A stretch of DNA of 64,000 nucleotides from NCBI GenBank assembly GCA_030765055.1, contig CM060955.1, positions 156,236,006-156,300,005 on the forward strand. The letters run 5' to 3'. The notes beneath the pieces are model-generated. The model was not told the origin of the DNA. It saw only the letters and a list, made by a program, of their open reading frames with translations, and made no database searches. The position numbers and the translations under genes were made by a program. Position 1 is the stretch's first letter. Each line of letters opens with the position of its first letter. This DNA is from Mantis religiosa. Taxonomy: Eukaryota; Arthropoda; Insecta; Mantodea; Mantidae. This document shows, one piece after another, positions 10,986 to 21,999 of this stretch.

Positions 10986-12372
10986 GAAGCAAAGATCAAT
11001 ACAGCTTGATAATCAAGTTAAGTAGCTACGTTTATTTGACACAATTTTCTATACTGACACCATCTATCCTAAAATTAATATACTATGGATGTATCTATCC
11101 ATATCTAAACGATGGAATAGAAATATGGGGTTCAGCAGCCAAAACACACATGGATAAACTGCTTATTTACCAAAAAAGTGTGTTAGGTTCATGTATAATC
11201 TAAAAGCAAGAGAATCTTGCAGGGATACCTTTATAAATAAAAAACTAATCACCATCTACTCTCTGTATGCTTATACAGCTATAATGTTTATTGTAGACAA
11301 GTGTAATCCAGTTAAATACAGTCTGATACATGAACATAGCACCAGAACCAATATGACTTACTATAGAGATAGTGTAATTAAAACTGTCTCTCAAAAGGAT
11401 GTACATATTGTCACCCAATTAGCGAAGGGAACGTCCGGCGGCAGCTGGAAGGGACCAGAGGCAGCCGAGCCACGCCCCCCATTAATCTCAGTCACTGAGG
11501 GGTGATTTAGGGAAATGTCACTTTTCCCTCGACGTTTCTCTCCCCTTCTACTGTCCTCTGGAACGTTCGGGTGATTCGCGGAAAACCAGAGACTTCTAGA
11601 ATAACAGGATATTCCTATAAAAAGGGCTTCAATTAGGAGTCAGTCAGTCAGTCAGAGTTCGTGGCAATCAGCGTAAGAGTGCAGTGCTAGTGTAAGGACG
11701 AGAAGACTGTGTACGTGCATCGGAGTATTGTCCGTAATTACTAGTGCAAGTGAAATTGTAACGGACGAACTGGTGAATCGTAATTGTGTGCATTACGTAA
11801 TTCTGTGTAATTGGCAAGTATCAAACTGTAAGTCGGTGGAAATAAAAAACATTGTTGAGTTTGTGTAATTGGACTTTTTATTTCACGAGCCCACAAAGTC
11901 ACAATATACTAGGAATTAAGCTTTACAATAAACTGCCATCTGATATTAAATCAATAGCTAGCATCTCAAAACAGCAGTTTAAATGTTTAAATGTTTATCT
12001 AACTTAAATGAATTATGACATTGTAGCTTTAATTATACTTGAAGGTGATAAATTCATTAAGCTGATTAAGGGATCATGTGTAGAATTACTTTCTAATGCT
12101 GTAATTGACTCTGTAAATTAGATTCTAATGTTGTAGAATTGACTATTTACAAGTAGTATTAATGATGAAAAATTGACTATGTCAGAAATTGTAACCAACA
12201 ATCAATTGACAATACTTATTTGCTTTTTCTACTTTAGACTTTTGTTGGATCCTGTATCTGTTACAGTTTTTAGTCTTATGTAACTTTTTATATTTATCTT
12301 TGTATCTGGAACTGACGTGTCCTATAACATATGTATTATATTCCAAAGGATGAAAAATAAATACAATACAAT
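10986..12372 (+). pseudogene. Non-LTR retrotransposon RT C-terminus, split by a solo LTR
   Basis: The frame contains LTPSILKLIYYGCIYPYLND and GIEIWGSAAKTHMDKLL, the conserved end of a Jockey/CR1-like reverse transcriptase. A frameshift near 11185 moves the reading to the next frame (RESCRDTFINKKL). At 11408 a solo LTR interrupts it, and the protein resumes after the LTR with GIKLYNKLPSDIKS, ending at the TAA near 12010. The element then has an AT-rich 3' region and an AATAAATACAATACAAT tail near 12355. It is 5' truncated and inactive. Confidence 0.82.
11409..11903 (+). mobile_element. Solo LTR, Ty3/gypsy family, 4-bp duplication ATAT
   Basis: TGTCACCC to AAAGTCACA, with ATAT at 11405-11408 and again at 11904-11907. 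It sits inside the coding region of a non-LTR element, whose reading frame continues across it. It carries CCTATAAAAAGGGC near 11613 and an AATAAA near 11841. Confidence 0.93.
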
Positions 12373-12648
12373 CTCCTGAGCTGGCATTTAATTTACTGAA
12401 AACAGTCTTTTGTTCAGTAATGCGAATTTTGATAGTGTTTTGTCTTTGTTTATAGTTGTGTTATATCCGTGGTTATAACATTTTATAAATATCCTGATGG
12501 TGGGAGAGATGCACACTGCGCGAGAAGAAAGTGAGTGAAACATCATCCCATTTGAAACACACAATAGTTAAATTATAAACTACGAAACGGCTATATTCTT
12601 TCGCTGTCATTTATAAACAAGCTGTATTTAGACAAAATGTTTACTTAC

Positions 12649-12709
12649 CTGCCAGTATATTCAGCAGCAAAATCAGCGTTGTCGATTTTCCTCTTCCGCG
12701 TCTGCACAT
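12649..12709 (-). CDS. GBA: Glucosylceramidase (GBA-like) exon 1, start codon and signal peptide
   Basis: On the minus strand an ATG at 12709 opens MCRRGRGKSTTLILLLNILA, a basic n-region followed by a hydrophobic core, then a single G and the donor GTAAGTAAAC. That is a classic signal peptide of 20 codons plus one base. Its phase-1 end fits exon 2 at 6362/6359 exactly, giving a small-residue cleavage region just before the mature CxxxC start. The 20-codon exon was too short to stand out as an open frame; the donor, the phase match and the signal peptide are the evidence. Intron 1 would be about 6.3 kb. Known: GBA enzymes enter the secretory pathway with an N-terminal signal. The promoter should lie to the right, between here and the 108-bp satellite. 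Confidence 0.72.
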
Positions 12710-13017
12710 TGTATTCTTGAAAACATAAGATCAGTACATCGTTAAATAATCACAAAAAACAACATACGTACTTCCTCTTATTGGGATTATATATTAAATT
12801 TGGCACTCACACGTATAGCATTATTCAATCATAACAATTCATATTGTTGCAGAGTTGTCGACAGGTTCTCTTCTGTGAAAGCAGGACTTGAAACTGGTTG
12901 GAAATGTCAACAAGACTCAACATTTTTGGCTCTCATCCCGAAGGCCACTGTGTCAAACTGCCTGGCTCATTCTTTCCGCAGTATTTTTCTTTTTTCTTTC
13001 TGTCCGCTTTGACACTC
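12710..13017. other. Presumed 5' flank of the GBA-like gene
   Basis: No coding sequence or repeat recognised. By position it should hold the 5' UTR and promoter for the minus-strand gene, but I see no clear TATA box in the expected place. Confidence 0.35.
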
Positions 13018-13250
13018 GAGGCAGCCCGTGGCTCAGTAGTTCCACCGCTCGACTCTCAGCAGAGGCCCGGGTTCGATAACAGGCGACACTCAAAGTGAGA
13101 TGTGATGGACAACACGGTGCTGGGGTGGTTTTTCTCCGGGGTATCCTCCATCATTCTATCGGTGCTCCATCTTCAACTCATGTATAATCAATGTCACCGC
13201 CTGCGGTGACACGTGTAGTAAAAGCGGACTTTAAACACTACACATTTATT
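13018..13250 (+). mobile_element. SINE-A copy 2, diverged
   Basis: CCCGTGGCTCAGTAG (box A) and GGGTTCGATAACAGG (box B), then the SINE-A body to AAACACTACACA. It is more diverged than the others and I found no clear target duplication. It abuts the box B remnant of SINE-B that starts the 108-bp array. Confidence 0.8.
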
Positions 13251-15560
13251 CACAGTTCGAACCTCTGTCTCAATAACTTATCTGAATATGTTTTTTTTTG
13301 CCCGAGATTTTCCCTTATCCTGAAAGATGAATGACAACTCTAAGCTCCATGTACCCTGCACTTATATAAACTTCATTTCATTCATCGTCCGATATGAATT
13401 AACGTTGGAAGTTTTCTCTTATCCTGAAAGATGAATGTCTGGTAACTCTAAGCTCTATATACTCTGTACTCATTTGAACATCATTTAATTCATCGTCCGA
13501 TATAAGTTAAAGTTGGAAGTTTCCTCTTATCCTGAAAGATGAATGTCTGGTAACTCTGAACTCTATGTACCCTGTACTCATTTGAACATCATTTAATTCA
13601 TCGTCCGATATAAGTTAAAGTTGGAAGTTTCCTCTTATCCTGAAAGATGAATGTCTGGTAACTCTGAACTCTATGTACCCTGTACTCATTTGAACATCAT
13701 TTAATTCATCGTCCGATATAAGTTAAAGTTGGAAGTTTCCTCTTATCCTGAAAGATGAATGTCTGGTAATTCTCAGCTCTATATACCCTGTACTCATTTG
13801 AACATCATTTCATTCATCGTCCGATATAAGTTAACGTTGGAAGTTTCCTCTTATCCTGAAAGATGAATGTCTGGTAATTCTCAGCTCTATATACCCTGTA
13901 CTCATTTGAACATCATTTCATTCATCGTCCGATATAGGTTAACGTTGGAAGTTTCCTCTTATCCTGAAAGATGAATGTCTGGTAATTCTCAGCTCTATAT
14001 ACCCTGTACTCATTTGAACATCATTTCATTCATCGTCCGATATAAGTTAACGTTGGAAGTTTCCTCTTATCCTGAAAGATGAATGTCTGGTAATTCTCAG
14101 CTCTATATACCCTGTACTCATTTGAACATCATTTCATTCATCGTCCGATATAGGTTAACGTTGGAAGTTTCCTCTTATCCTGAAAGATGAATGTCTGGTA
14201 ATTCTCAGCTCTATATACCCTGTACTCATTTGAACATCATTTCATTCATCGTCCGATATGACTTAACGTTGGAAGTTTCCTTTTATCCTGAAAGATGAAT
14301 GTCTGGTAACTCTGAACTCTATGTACCCTGTACTCATTTGAACATCATTTCATTCATCGTCCGATATAAGTTAACGTTGGAAGTTTCCTTTTATCCTGAA
14401 AGATGAATGTCTGGTAATTCTCAGCTCTATATACCCTGTACTCATTTGAACATCATTTCGTTCATCGTCCGATATAAGTTAACGTTGGAAGTTTCCTTTT
14501 ATCCTGAAAGATGAATGTCTGGTAATTCTCAGCTCTATATACCCTGTACTCATTTGAACATCATTTCATTCATCGTCCGATATAAGTTAACGTTGGAAGT
14601 TTCCTTTTATCCTGAAAGATGAATGTCTGGTAATTCTCAGCTCTATATACCCTGTACTCATTTGAACATCATTTCATTCATCGTCCGATATAAGTTAACG
14701 TTGGAAGTTTCCTCTTATCCTGAAAGATGAATGTCTGGTAATTCTCAGCTCTATATACCCTGTACTCATTTGAACATCATTTCATTCATCGTCCAATATG
14801 ACTTAACGTTGGAAGTTTCCTTTTATCCTGAAAGATGAATGTCTGGTAACTCTGAACTCTATGTACCCTGTACTCATTTGAACATCATTTCATTCATCGT
14901 CCGATATAAGTTAACGTTGGAAGTTTCCTTTTATCCTGAAAGATGAATGTCTGGTAATTCTCAGCTCTATATACCCTGTACTCATTTGAACATCATTTCG
15001 TTCATCGTCCGATATAAGTTAACGTTGGAAGTTTCCTTTTATCCTGAAAGATGAATGTCTGGTAATTCTCAGCTCTATATACCCTGTACTCATTTGAACA
15101 TCATTTCATTCATCGTCCGATATAAGTTAACGTTGGAAGTTTCCTTTTATCCTGAAAGATGAATGTCTGGTAATTCTCAGCTCTATATACCCTGTACTCA
15201 TTTGAACATCATTTCATTCATCGTCCGATATAAGTTAACGTTGGAAGTTTCCTCTTATCCTGAAAGATGAATGTCTGGTAATTCTCAGCTCTATATACCC
15301 TGTACTCATTTGAACATTATTTCATTCATCGTCCGATATGACTTAAAGTTGGAAGTTTCCTCTTATCCTGAAAGGTGAATGTCTGGTAACTCTAAGCTCT
15401 ATGTACCCGGTACTCATTTCAACATCATTTCATTCATCGTCCGATATGACTTAACGTTGGAGGTTTTCCCTTACCCTGAAAGATGAATGTCTGGTAACTC
15501 TCAGCTCTATGTACCCTGTACTCATTTGAACATCATTTCATTGATCGTAGAATATAGCTA
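13251..15560 (+). repeat. 108-bp satellite array 1 (about 21 units), derived from SINE-B
   Basis: Units start near GTTGGAAGTTT and recur every 108 bp (13404, 13512, 13620, 13728 and on). Each contains CTTATCCTGAAAGATGAATG, CTGTACTCATTTGAACATC and ATTCATCGTCCGATAT. The same sequence is the body of SINE-B at 17340 and 45513. The left edge keeps a box B-like AGTTCGAACCTCTG and AACTTATCTGAATA, so the array grew from one SINE-B copy. A 540-bp (five-unit) higher-order block is repeated at about 14251-14790 and 14791-15330. Confidence 0.95.
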
Positions 15561-15989
15561 ATTTTATGTGATAGGATAGGTCATTAAGTGTCTTACTTCT
15601 CGACTGTTAAGATTTGGTAAAACTCCCCAAAAATCTTACCGAGGCAGTGTGTTCCAAAAGGTTCAAATCCATTGCCTAATGAGAGTCAAAATTCTTACAT
15701 ACATATTGACTTGCTAGAGCTTCCAAAATTACGAGGAAACTAGTATAAACCGAATGAATATTTTTGTAGTACTACAAGGACCTGCCGAAAAATCTGCAAC
15801 AATAACATTTAAATTTACTGAATAGTGATATACAATCGAACTATTCTAATACATTAAACTGCTCTAAATGTAGAAAACAGATAAATAACACAAGAGCTAC
15901 ACTGAACTTTAGAGAATAAACAAGGGTTGGTTTCAAAAATTGTAATTAAGTTTTATGTTCTTCAACATCAGTACATTTAAGCACTCGAA
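15561..15989. other. Unique-looking sequence, nothing recognised
   Basis: AT-rich, no gene or known repeat seen. Confidence 0.45.
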
Positions 15990-16320
15990 GTCATTAGTTA
16001 AAAGCAATAATGTCACTATTCCCTAACATTTCGGAAACCAGCTTCTTATAAAGTTCACTGCTTCATGTGATGATGGAACAGTGATTCCACAGATTTTATC
16101 TTTAATTTTGGAAATAAATAATAGGTCGGGACTGTATGTTGGTCTATGATGGTGACCTTTAGGACATTCAGATACTCAGCTGTTTTGCGTGTACGGTGGT
16201 TCCTTGTCAGAATGTAAAATTGTTTTAGATAGTTGACAGTAAAGTTGGCCTTTAAATGGTTCACAAAAGTGTTAAAAGTGCAAAATGCTTTCGCTGAGTG
16301 CTCAAAAGGTTGTAACACTT
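15990..16320 (-). pseudogene. Mariner transposase C-terminal remnant
   Basis: On the minus strand HRTRKTAEYLNVLKVTIID followed by YYLFPKLKIKS matches the stretch between the second and third catalytic Asp of mariner transposases (H-x-A-x-K-T-x-E-Y-L ... FPKLK). The third Asp motif is lost. The ends are undefined. Part of it is repeated at 17700-17945. Confidence 0.5.
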
Positions 16321-16464
16321 CGGTAATACCAACTTTGGTTTCTTGCGGAATGTGATAATCGCTTCATTCAAGAAGGCCATGAATCTGAGTTAAATATTTG
16401 ATAAAATATACAATATACATATCGTTTTCTCAAAAGACGACTGTTTGGAAAAAGTTGTAATCTA

Positions 16465-17312
16465 CGAGGCGTGTCCGTAAAATAAGGCCTCCAATTTTAT
16501 TTAATATAGAAAACGTGTTTACTGTCAATAAATGTTATGGAAAGGCGGAACTTAGAGCTATTTCTCAACGTAATCACCATTGCGATCGATGCACTTTTGC
16601 ATGCGCTGTGTATTCCCTTATCATAGCACTCTCCCGCCAAGTTGCGCAGGTGGCGCTCATCGTCGGTCTGGAAATGTGTTCCACCCAGGTATAACTTCAA
16701 CTCACGAAACAGATGATAATCACTAGGTGCTAAGTCTGGACTGTAGGGGGTTGGGTGAGGATGTCATATCCGAACTGGGCCAGGAGATCAACCTTGCGAT
16801 AACGCAAATGTTCGGTGAAAATCTTGTCAATCGTAGTCTTACTGACTTCAGGGATAAGTTGGCACAGCTCGCGAACTGTCACACGTCGATCTTTAAGCAT
16901 TTCTTGCTCCACTTTTGCAATTGTTTCGGCTGAAACCGAAGGCCGACCAGAACGCTGTTCGTCATGGACGTCTGTACATCCGTCTTTGAACTCTCTGACC
17001 CACTTTTTCACATTTTTGACGTCCATACGCTGTGGCCCATAGACTTCGCATAACTGACGATGAATTTCAGTGGGGGTAGTGCAGCTTGGCACTCAAAAAA
17101 CAGATCACTGCACGCAACTTGCACTTGGCGGTGGAAGTGATAGGAAGCTCCATCGCAAACGGCTGCCCAGCCAAGACTAATGGCTGCAACGGGTTCCTTG
17201 TGGTATGGATTTCAAGGGGTGAAACCAAGCTACACGCCTATGTTGCCGGATCTCGCGTAATAGCGTTCCTCACGGCTCCAGCGCCTTCGAGACAATTTAC
17301 TGACACGCCTCG
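16465..17312 (-). mobile_element. Mariner family B, internally deleted, 848 bp
   Basis: Inverted ends CGAGGCGTGTCCGTAAA (left) and the complement of CGAGGCGTGTCAGTAAA (right) are flanked by TA at 16463-16464 and 17313-17314. The minus-strand protein keeps the N-terminal helix-turn-helix part (TPTEIHRQLCEVYGPQ, DEQRSGRPSVS, up to IFTEHLRYRKV) and then jumps to the region of the third Asp (HPHPTPYSPDLAPSDYHLF in a shifted frame) and a short C-terminus. The central part with the first two catalytic Asp residues is deleted, so it can only move with help from another copy. Confidence 0.88.
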
Positions 17313-17339
17313 TATTTACATATCAAGAGGCTTTGGCGC

Positions 17340-17560
17340 CCACCTAGAAGTGTAGAAGGCAGCGCGTCTGCCTCACGTTCAAGAGGTGCCGAGGTCGAAT
17401 CTCGGTCGGTGAGTTATCTGAATAAGGTTTTTAAGGGGTGTTTCCTTATCCTGAAAGACAAATCCCGGGTAACTTCAAGCTCTATGGTGCCTGAGCTCAC
17501 TTGAGCATCATGTTATTCATCGTCCGATATGAGTTAACGTTGGAGGACTTATACTGAAAA
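17340..17560 (+). mobile_element. SINE-B copy with tRNA-like head
   Basis: The head AAGGCAGCGCGTCTGCC / TCACGTTCAAGAGG and box B GAGGTCGAATCTCGG are followed by the body that also forms the 108-bp satellite (CCTTATCCTGAAAGAC, CATCGTCCGATATGAG, TTAACGTTGGAGGA). It is one of the single-copy ancestors of the arrays. Confidence 0.85.
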
Positions 17561-17699
17561 AAGAGATATTGGTAAATTTTAGATTCTGTTCTATTTGTTT
17601 ATAGTAAACAGAGTAAGTGTTGCGTACTGCACAAAAATTTCATATCTAAATTTCTTCAATACTACGCCTTTTTTAACTCAAAGAAGCCGAATAAAACTA

Positions 17700-17945
17700 T
17701 TTTTAGATAGTTGATAGTAAAAGTGGGTCAATTAGTAGTTAATGACTGTGTTAAAAGCAGAAAATTCTGTTGTTCAGTGTTCAAAATGTTTTAACACGCC
17801 GGTAATGTCAACTTTGGTTTCTTGTGGAATGTGACAATCGCCTCATTCAAGAAGGCCGTCAACCTGAGTTAAATAATTACTTGTATAAAATAGAGCAATC
17901 AACGTTTCAATTACGTCAAAAGATGAAGTTTGAAAAACGTTGTAA
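17700..17945 (+). repeat. Second copy of the 16225-16462 segment
   Basis: TTTTAGATAGTTGA-AGTAAA and ACTTTGGTTTCTTG-GGAATGTGA are shared, in the same order and orientation, with 16225-16462. The two segments flank the family B mariner and a SINE-B, so this is a short local duplication or two copies of one old repeat. Confidence 0.6.
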
Positions 17946-19020
17946 TGTATTAATTAATTACATTTTTGCTACTTTATTTTCATTGTCTTATTATTTCCAC
18001 AGACTTCCTTATGTCGAATGTTGTGGTTTTGTAAAAGTCATATTGTCAATACTGATGCTACGTAAGACAAATGAACATCGCAAGACAAATTAATAGCATG
18101 ACCATAAGAAAGGCAATTATATATATATTTGTGGAGCCTAGTTTCAAAGATGGACAAGACCCAATGACATTCTTTTTCGCTAGAGAGGTATTTGTGTTTT
18201 ATAATCACAGTTGTAGCAGTTATTTTTGATATTTCATGTTTTGTTAAGAATAGTCAAAGAGATTAGTATTTATAATAAAATAAAGAAGTAGTATAAAGTA
18301 GGTAATGGTGTAAGCATGACAACGTAATATGATAAGAAGTTGTTGAATGTTTTAAAAGATTTTGTTCTTCTGCTTATGAAAGTCTTAGGAGTAAGACGTG
18401 TATATGTCTATACAAGTGTGTGCAGAAACAATTTTGTGTGTGCATCAAAGAGGCATAAGTAGCGTGTGCGCAAGAAAATAAATAGTTCATCGTGGAATCT
18501 ACCGCTGGTTGTAAAAAGACTACACTAATATTTAGAATTGTATCAAAGTTTTTAAAAATGTTTACGAGGAATTACATTTCCATCTTTGAACAAGAAACGG
18601 ATTATTTGTTCATTCCTCAACAGTTGTAATACTAGCTTTATCAGCCCCGTTATCACGACCCTGGAAAAGAAAAAGAACTCATCACTCAAGAATTAAAGAC
18701 GTGCCTAATTATCCAGAGTTGCAGGAGAAACTTCTAAATTGCTTCAAAATCGTCACCAACGGTGAGAAATTCATCTGTATCCACCTTCATCCCAAATAAT
18801 CCTGCTTCAAGATGGTGCCACAACGTGGTGCTGCATCATCATAGCATCTTCAAACATCGCATGAGCACAAAATTTTGCTTCATAGCTTCATTTAGCTAAC
18901 CGGAACAATTTTGTGTGGCATATTTGCAGCTGTAATAGCACAATAATCAAGGCCTCCACTTAAAAATATTGTTTGAATACACTATAAAACAATGTAAACT
19001 ATGCAATGTCCGCAATTGAA
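17946..19020. other. Unique-looking sequence, no gene seen
   Basis: AT-rich. It contains one copy of a short motif (TGTCCATCTTTGAAACTAG, reverse orientation near 18137-18159) that recurs at 20076, 20631 and 22119. Nothing else recognised. Confidence 0.4.
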
Positions 19021-19239
19021 ACTAAACTTGGCTTAATTTAATGCGCAGAGGATTACCCTAAAGACCGAGGACCCTCAACTACTTCTACCCGGGAGCGATG
19101 GATAACTCCGGCGGTCTTTCCATAGTGCAATAGCTGGTTTCCTAAAAAGCCCCTCCCCCCATCGACAACAACGTCAAGAGGGGATGGAAGTGGATACGCC
19201 ACTTACCCGCGTCAACCCTGCAGTGAAGACTACCGAATA

Positions 19240-19810
19240 ACCTCGGTAGGACCTCCTGGTCAGTTAGCACACCTTCTACTAGCTCTGCAAGTCCAAGTCG
19301 AATACTGGCAGGCTGTTAACAGCCAGAAGGTTTTTGCTGCGTACCCACCCAGGTTTTGGGTCTGACCGCAGGTTGATAATTTAGATGGTTACAGGATGAG
19401 GTGGGATTTTTTGTCGAGGAAATTTATTGAGGTAGCTTTTTGCTCCTCTTTAATTTTGTACAGGATACCAAACCGCTATTTTTTACACCCTGGTGTTTTA
19501 TATTGCTAAAGTGGGTTACATTTTGTAGCCAAACAGCTCATTTGGAGGTTTTTGAATTCAGCTTATGATGCTGTATGGATTAACTCCTTTGTTACCTCGG
19601 GTGCCCGCAAGCCATACGGGGTACCCGGTAAAGCCTGAAGCGGCGTCTCGTAGCGTCGTAATCTCCTAGAGACCGAACCAGGGCGCTTCTGTGAGCTGGA
19701 ATTTGAGCGTAAAATTTTGTCGCCCGACGCCTAATTTCGTCCTCCACGTATGGGAGAAGAGAAGCTTCGTGAAGCAACCTCACGGGGACTAGCTACCAGT
19801 TCTGCAGGCT
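19240..19810 (-). pseudogene. Non-LTR retroelement C-terminal fragment, copy 2
   Basis: On the minus strand the frame at 19592-19783 reads LLHEASLLPYVEDEIRRRA, then FYAQIPAHRSALVRSLGDYD. This resembles the tail of Jockey/CR1-type reverse transcriptases, where a DEI-RR-A-FY-H-N-LV pattern follows the thumb. The flanking 19240-19440 is similar to 2880-3080. The RT core is absent. GC-rich sequence at 19820-20080 to its right is open on the minus strand but unrecognised. Confidence 0.55.
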
Positions 19811-20139
19811 AGTACCCGGGACTTATGAGGCAACCCCCTGCCCCCTCCGGCTGGCCAAAGCCTGGCCGGAGGTACCCGATCTCCCATGGGTATCGAGAAC
19901 ACACTGTTCCCTCGAGTCCAACCCAATCCTAACAACTCCCCTACGGAAGGGGCTCGAATGTTCGGCCCGAGGTTCCTCTAGTAACGTCAGAGGTACCAGA
20001 GTGCTAGGGGTCCGCAGCGCTCGCACCACAGCACCTAAAGGGGACGGATCCCCTCCCCCATGGGATAAACTTGACTTATGTCCATTTTTGAAACAAAGAA
20101 TCTCGAGGTTAAGGAAATGAATTGTGATTGAATGCAATG

Positions 20140-20690
20140 AATGTTAGAACTTTATTGCAATTATTATAATATCTTCAGAAAAGCATTACAAAATGAAAAG
20201 CATATATTTCTTTTTAATTTTGATATATGCAATATACTTTCCATTTTTGTTACTGTATATCTGTGCAGATTATGTCTGGTTCACTGCAGGGTTTTCAAAG
20301 CAGTCACATTCAGCAGTATTTTCTGTGTCATTTTCACTACAACTTTGAGTGATATCAGAATATCACTTAAGATGGGCACTCTCCTTCCACTGACTTCCAA
20401 AATGCTTCGCTAGCAAGTTTCCCACATCCACAAGTTTTAGTTGGTTCACCTTGACACCTAATTTCCAATGCATTTTGATCCATATTAAGCTTACAAATTG
20501 TCCCGAAACTGTTATATTTCAATAAAATATGCAAACAAACTTAAAACACCACAATCATGTTAAAATGTAACCATAAACTGGAGGCCATGACAGTTTTTAA
20601 TGATTTCCAGCGATTTGATTGGTTCAAACGGCCATGTCCATTTTTGATACTAACTGAACATGGAGGTGTCCGGTTTTAAAACTAATTACA
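20140..20690. other. Unique-looking sequence, no gene seen
   Basis: Nothing recognised beyond a TGTCCATTTTTGATAC motif near 20634, which pairs with TGTCCATCTTTGATAC near 22122 on the far side of the mariner. Confidence 0.4.
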
Positions 20691-20692
20691 TA

Positions 20693-21997
20693 CGAGGGCT
20701 GTTCAATAAAGAATGTTCATATTTTTTTAAGGTCATAATTTTTCGTACTAAAATTCAACCTTATTACATTCTGTTAGCTTAACGTGAAACAAACACGCCG
20801 TAGTAGTTTCACTGTTGGTACTCCTGGTTCCCACCTGTGAGAACCAGGCAAGTTCAGACATGTTCAGTATCGCCTACCACTGTAATGGAGGTAACACTCG
20901 AGGAACAATATGCGGCTTTGAAATTCTGCTTTCGTCTCAACAAATCTTCAGTTCAGGCCTATACAGTGTTACAGGAGGCCTATGGAGAGTCTGTTCTTCC
21001 CTACAGCACAGCTCGAAGGTGGTTTAAAATGTTTAAAGAGAGGAGAAAATCAATTTCAAAGGAAGGTGGACCCGATGCTCCAGTTACTGCTTTTACGGAA
21101 GAAAACATCAACACTGCTGCTGCCATTATGAGAGAGGATCGACGAATTACCTTAAGATCACTTTCTGAAATACTGAACACTTCATTGGGTGCCACCCACA
21201 CGTTAGTGACAGAAACATTACACATGAGACGTGTTTGTGCGCGATGGGTTCCAAGACTGTTGATTCCCAAACAAAAGGACATTCGCATGCAGTTAAAGTT
21301 GATGTTAGAGGAAGATCCGGAATTTCTTTCAAACGTAATCACTGCTGATAAAACTTGGCTACATGAATTTGATCCTGAGAGCAAACAGCAAAGCTCAGTA
21401 TGCAAATCTCCTTCATCACCAACCCCCCAAAACAGCAAAAGTGGTTGCTTCTGCTGGGAAAGTTATGGTCATCTCATTCTTTGATATTCATGGAATAGTT
21501 TATCAGCATGTTGTACCTGCACACACATCAGTAACTGGACAATACTACAGGGATGTACTGAAAACATTGCAAGTCCGTACGAGAGGCAAAATACCACATT
21601 TCCGTGAAGCAGGCTGGATGCTGCACCACGATAATGCGCGGCCGTATATTGCCAATGTTGTTGCTGAATATCTTACAAAAATCAACGTGAATTGCATCCC
21701 TCACTTTCCATATAGTCCGGATTTAGCCCTATGTGACTTTTTTCTATTCCCTAGCTAGAACAAACGCCTTTGTGGGAGGCATTATCCATCATTAGAAGTA
21801 GTGGTGAAGGCTGCGGAGGCAATTTTGAAGGATCTCTCAAAAATGGTTTTCAGCATGTGTTTGAAGACTGGCAGAAAGCTGGGAAAAGTGCATCGAATTC
21901 AGGGGAGAGTATTTTGAGAAGGACCATTAACATTATGAGGATGAGTAATGGTACGTTGTCAAAAAAATTGTGATCATTCTTTATTGAACAGCACTCG
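20693..21997 (+). mobile_element. Mariner family A copy 2, near full length, disabled
   Basis: Ends CGAGGGCTGTTCAATAAAG and its near complement, with TA on both sides (20691-20692, 21998-21999). Transposase starts at ATG 20885 (MEVTLEEQYAALKF). It keeps the helix-turn-helix region, Asp 1 (TADKTW; the following Glu is Lys), Asp 2 (HHDNARP) and Asp 3 (ALCDFF), but a frameshift near 21430 separates the first Asp from the other two and a stop follows FPS near 21757. It is inserted between two copies of a TGTCCAT motif. Confidence 0.94.
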
Positions 21998-21999
21998 TA

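Noticed and set aside
19820..20137. GC-rich minus-strand frame of 104 residues
   Set aside because: No recognisable motif, low complexity in places, and next to a retroelement fragment; not supported as a gene.
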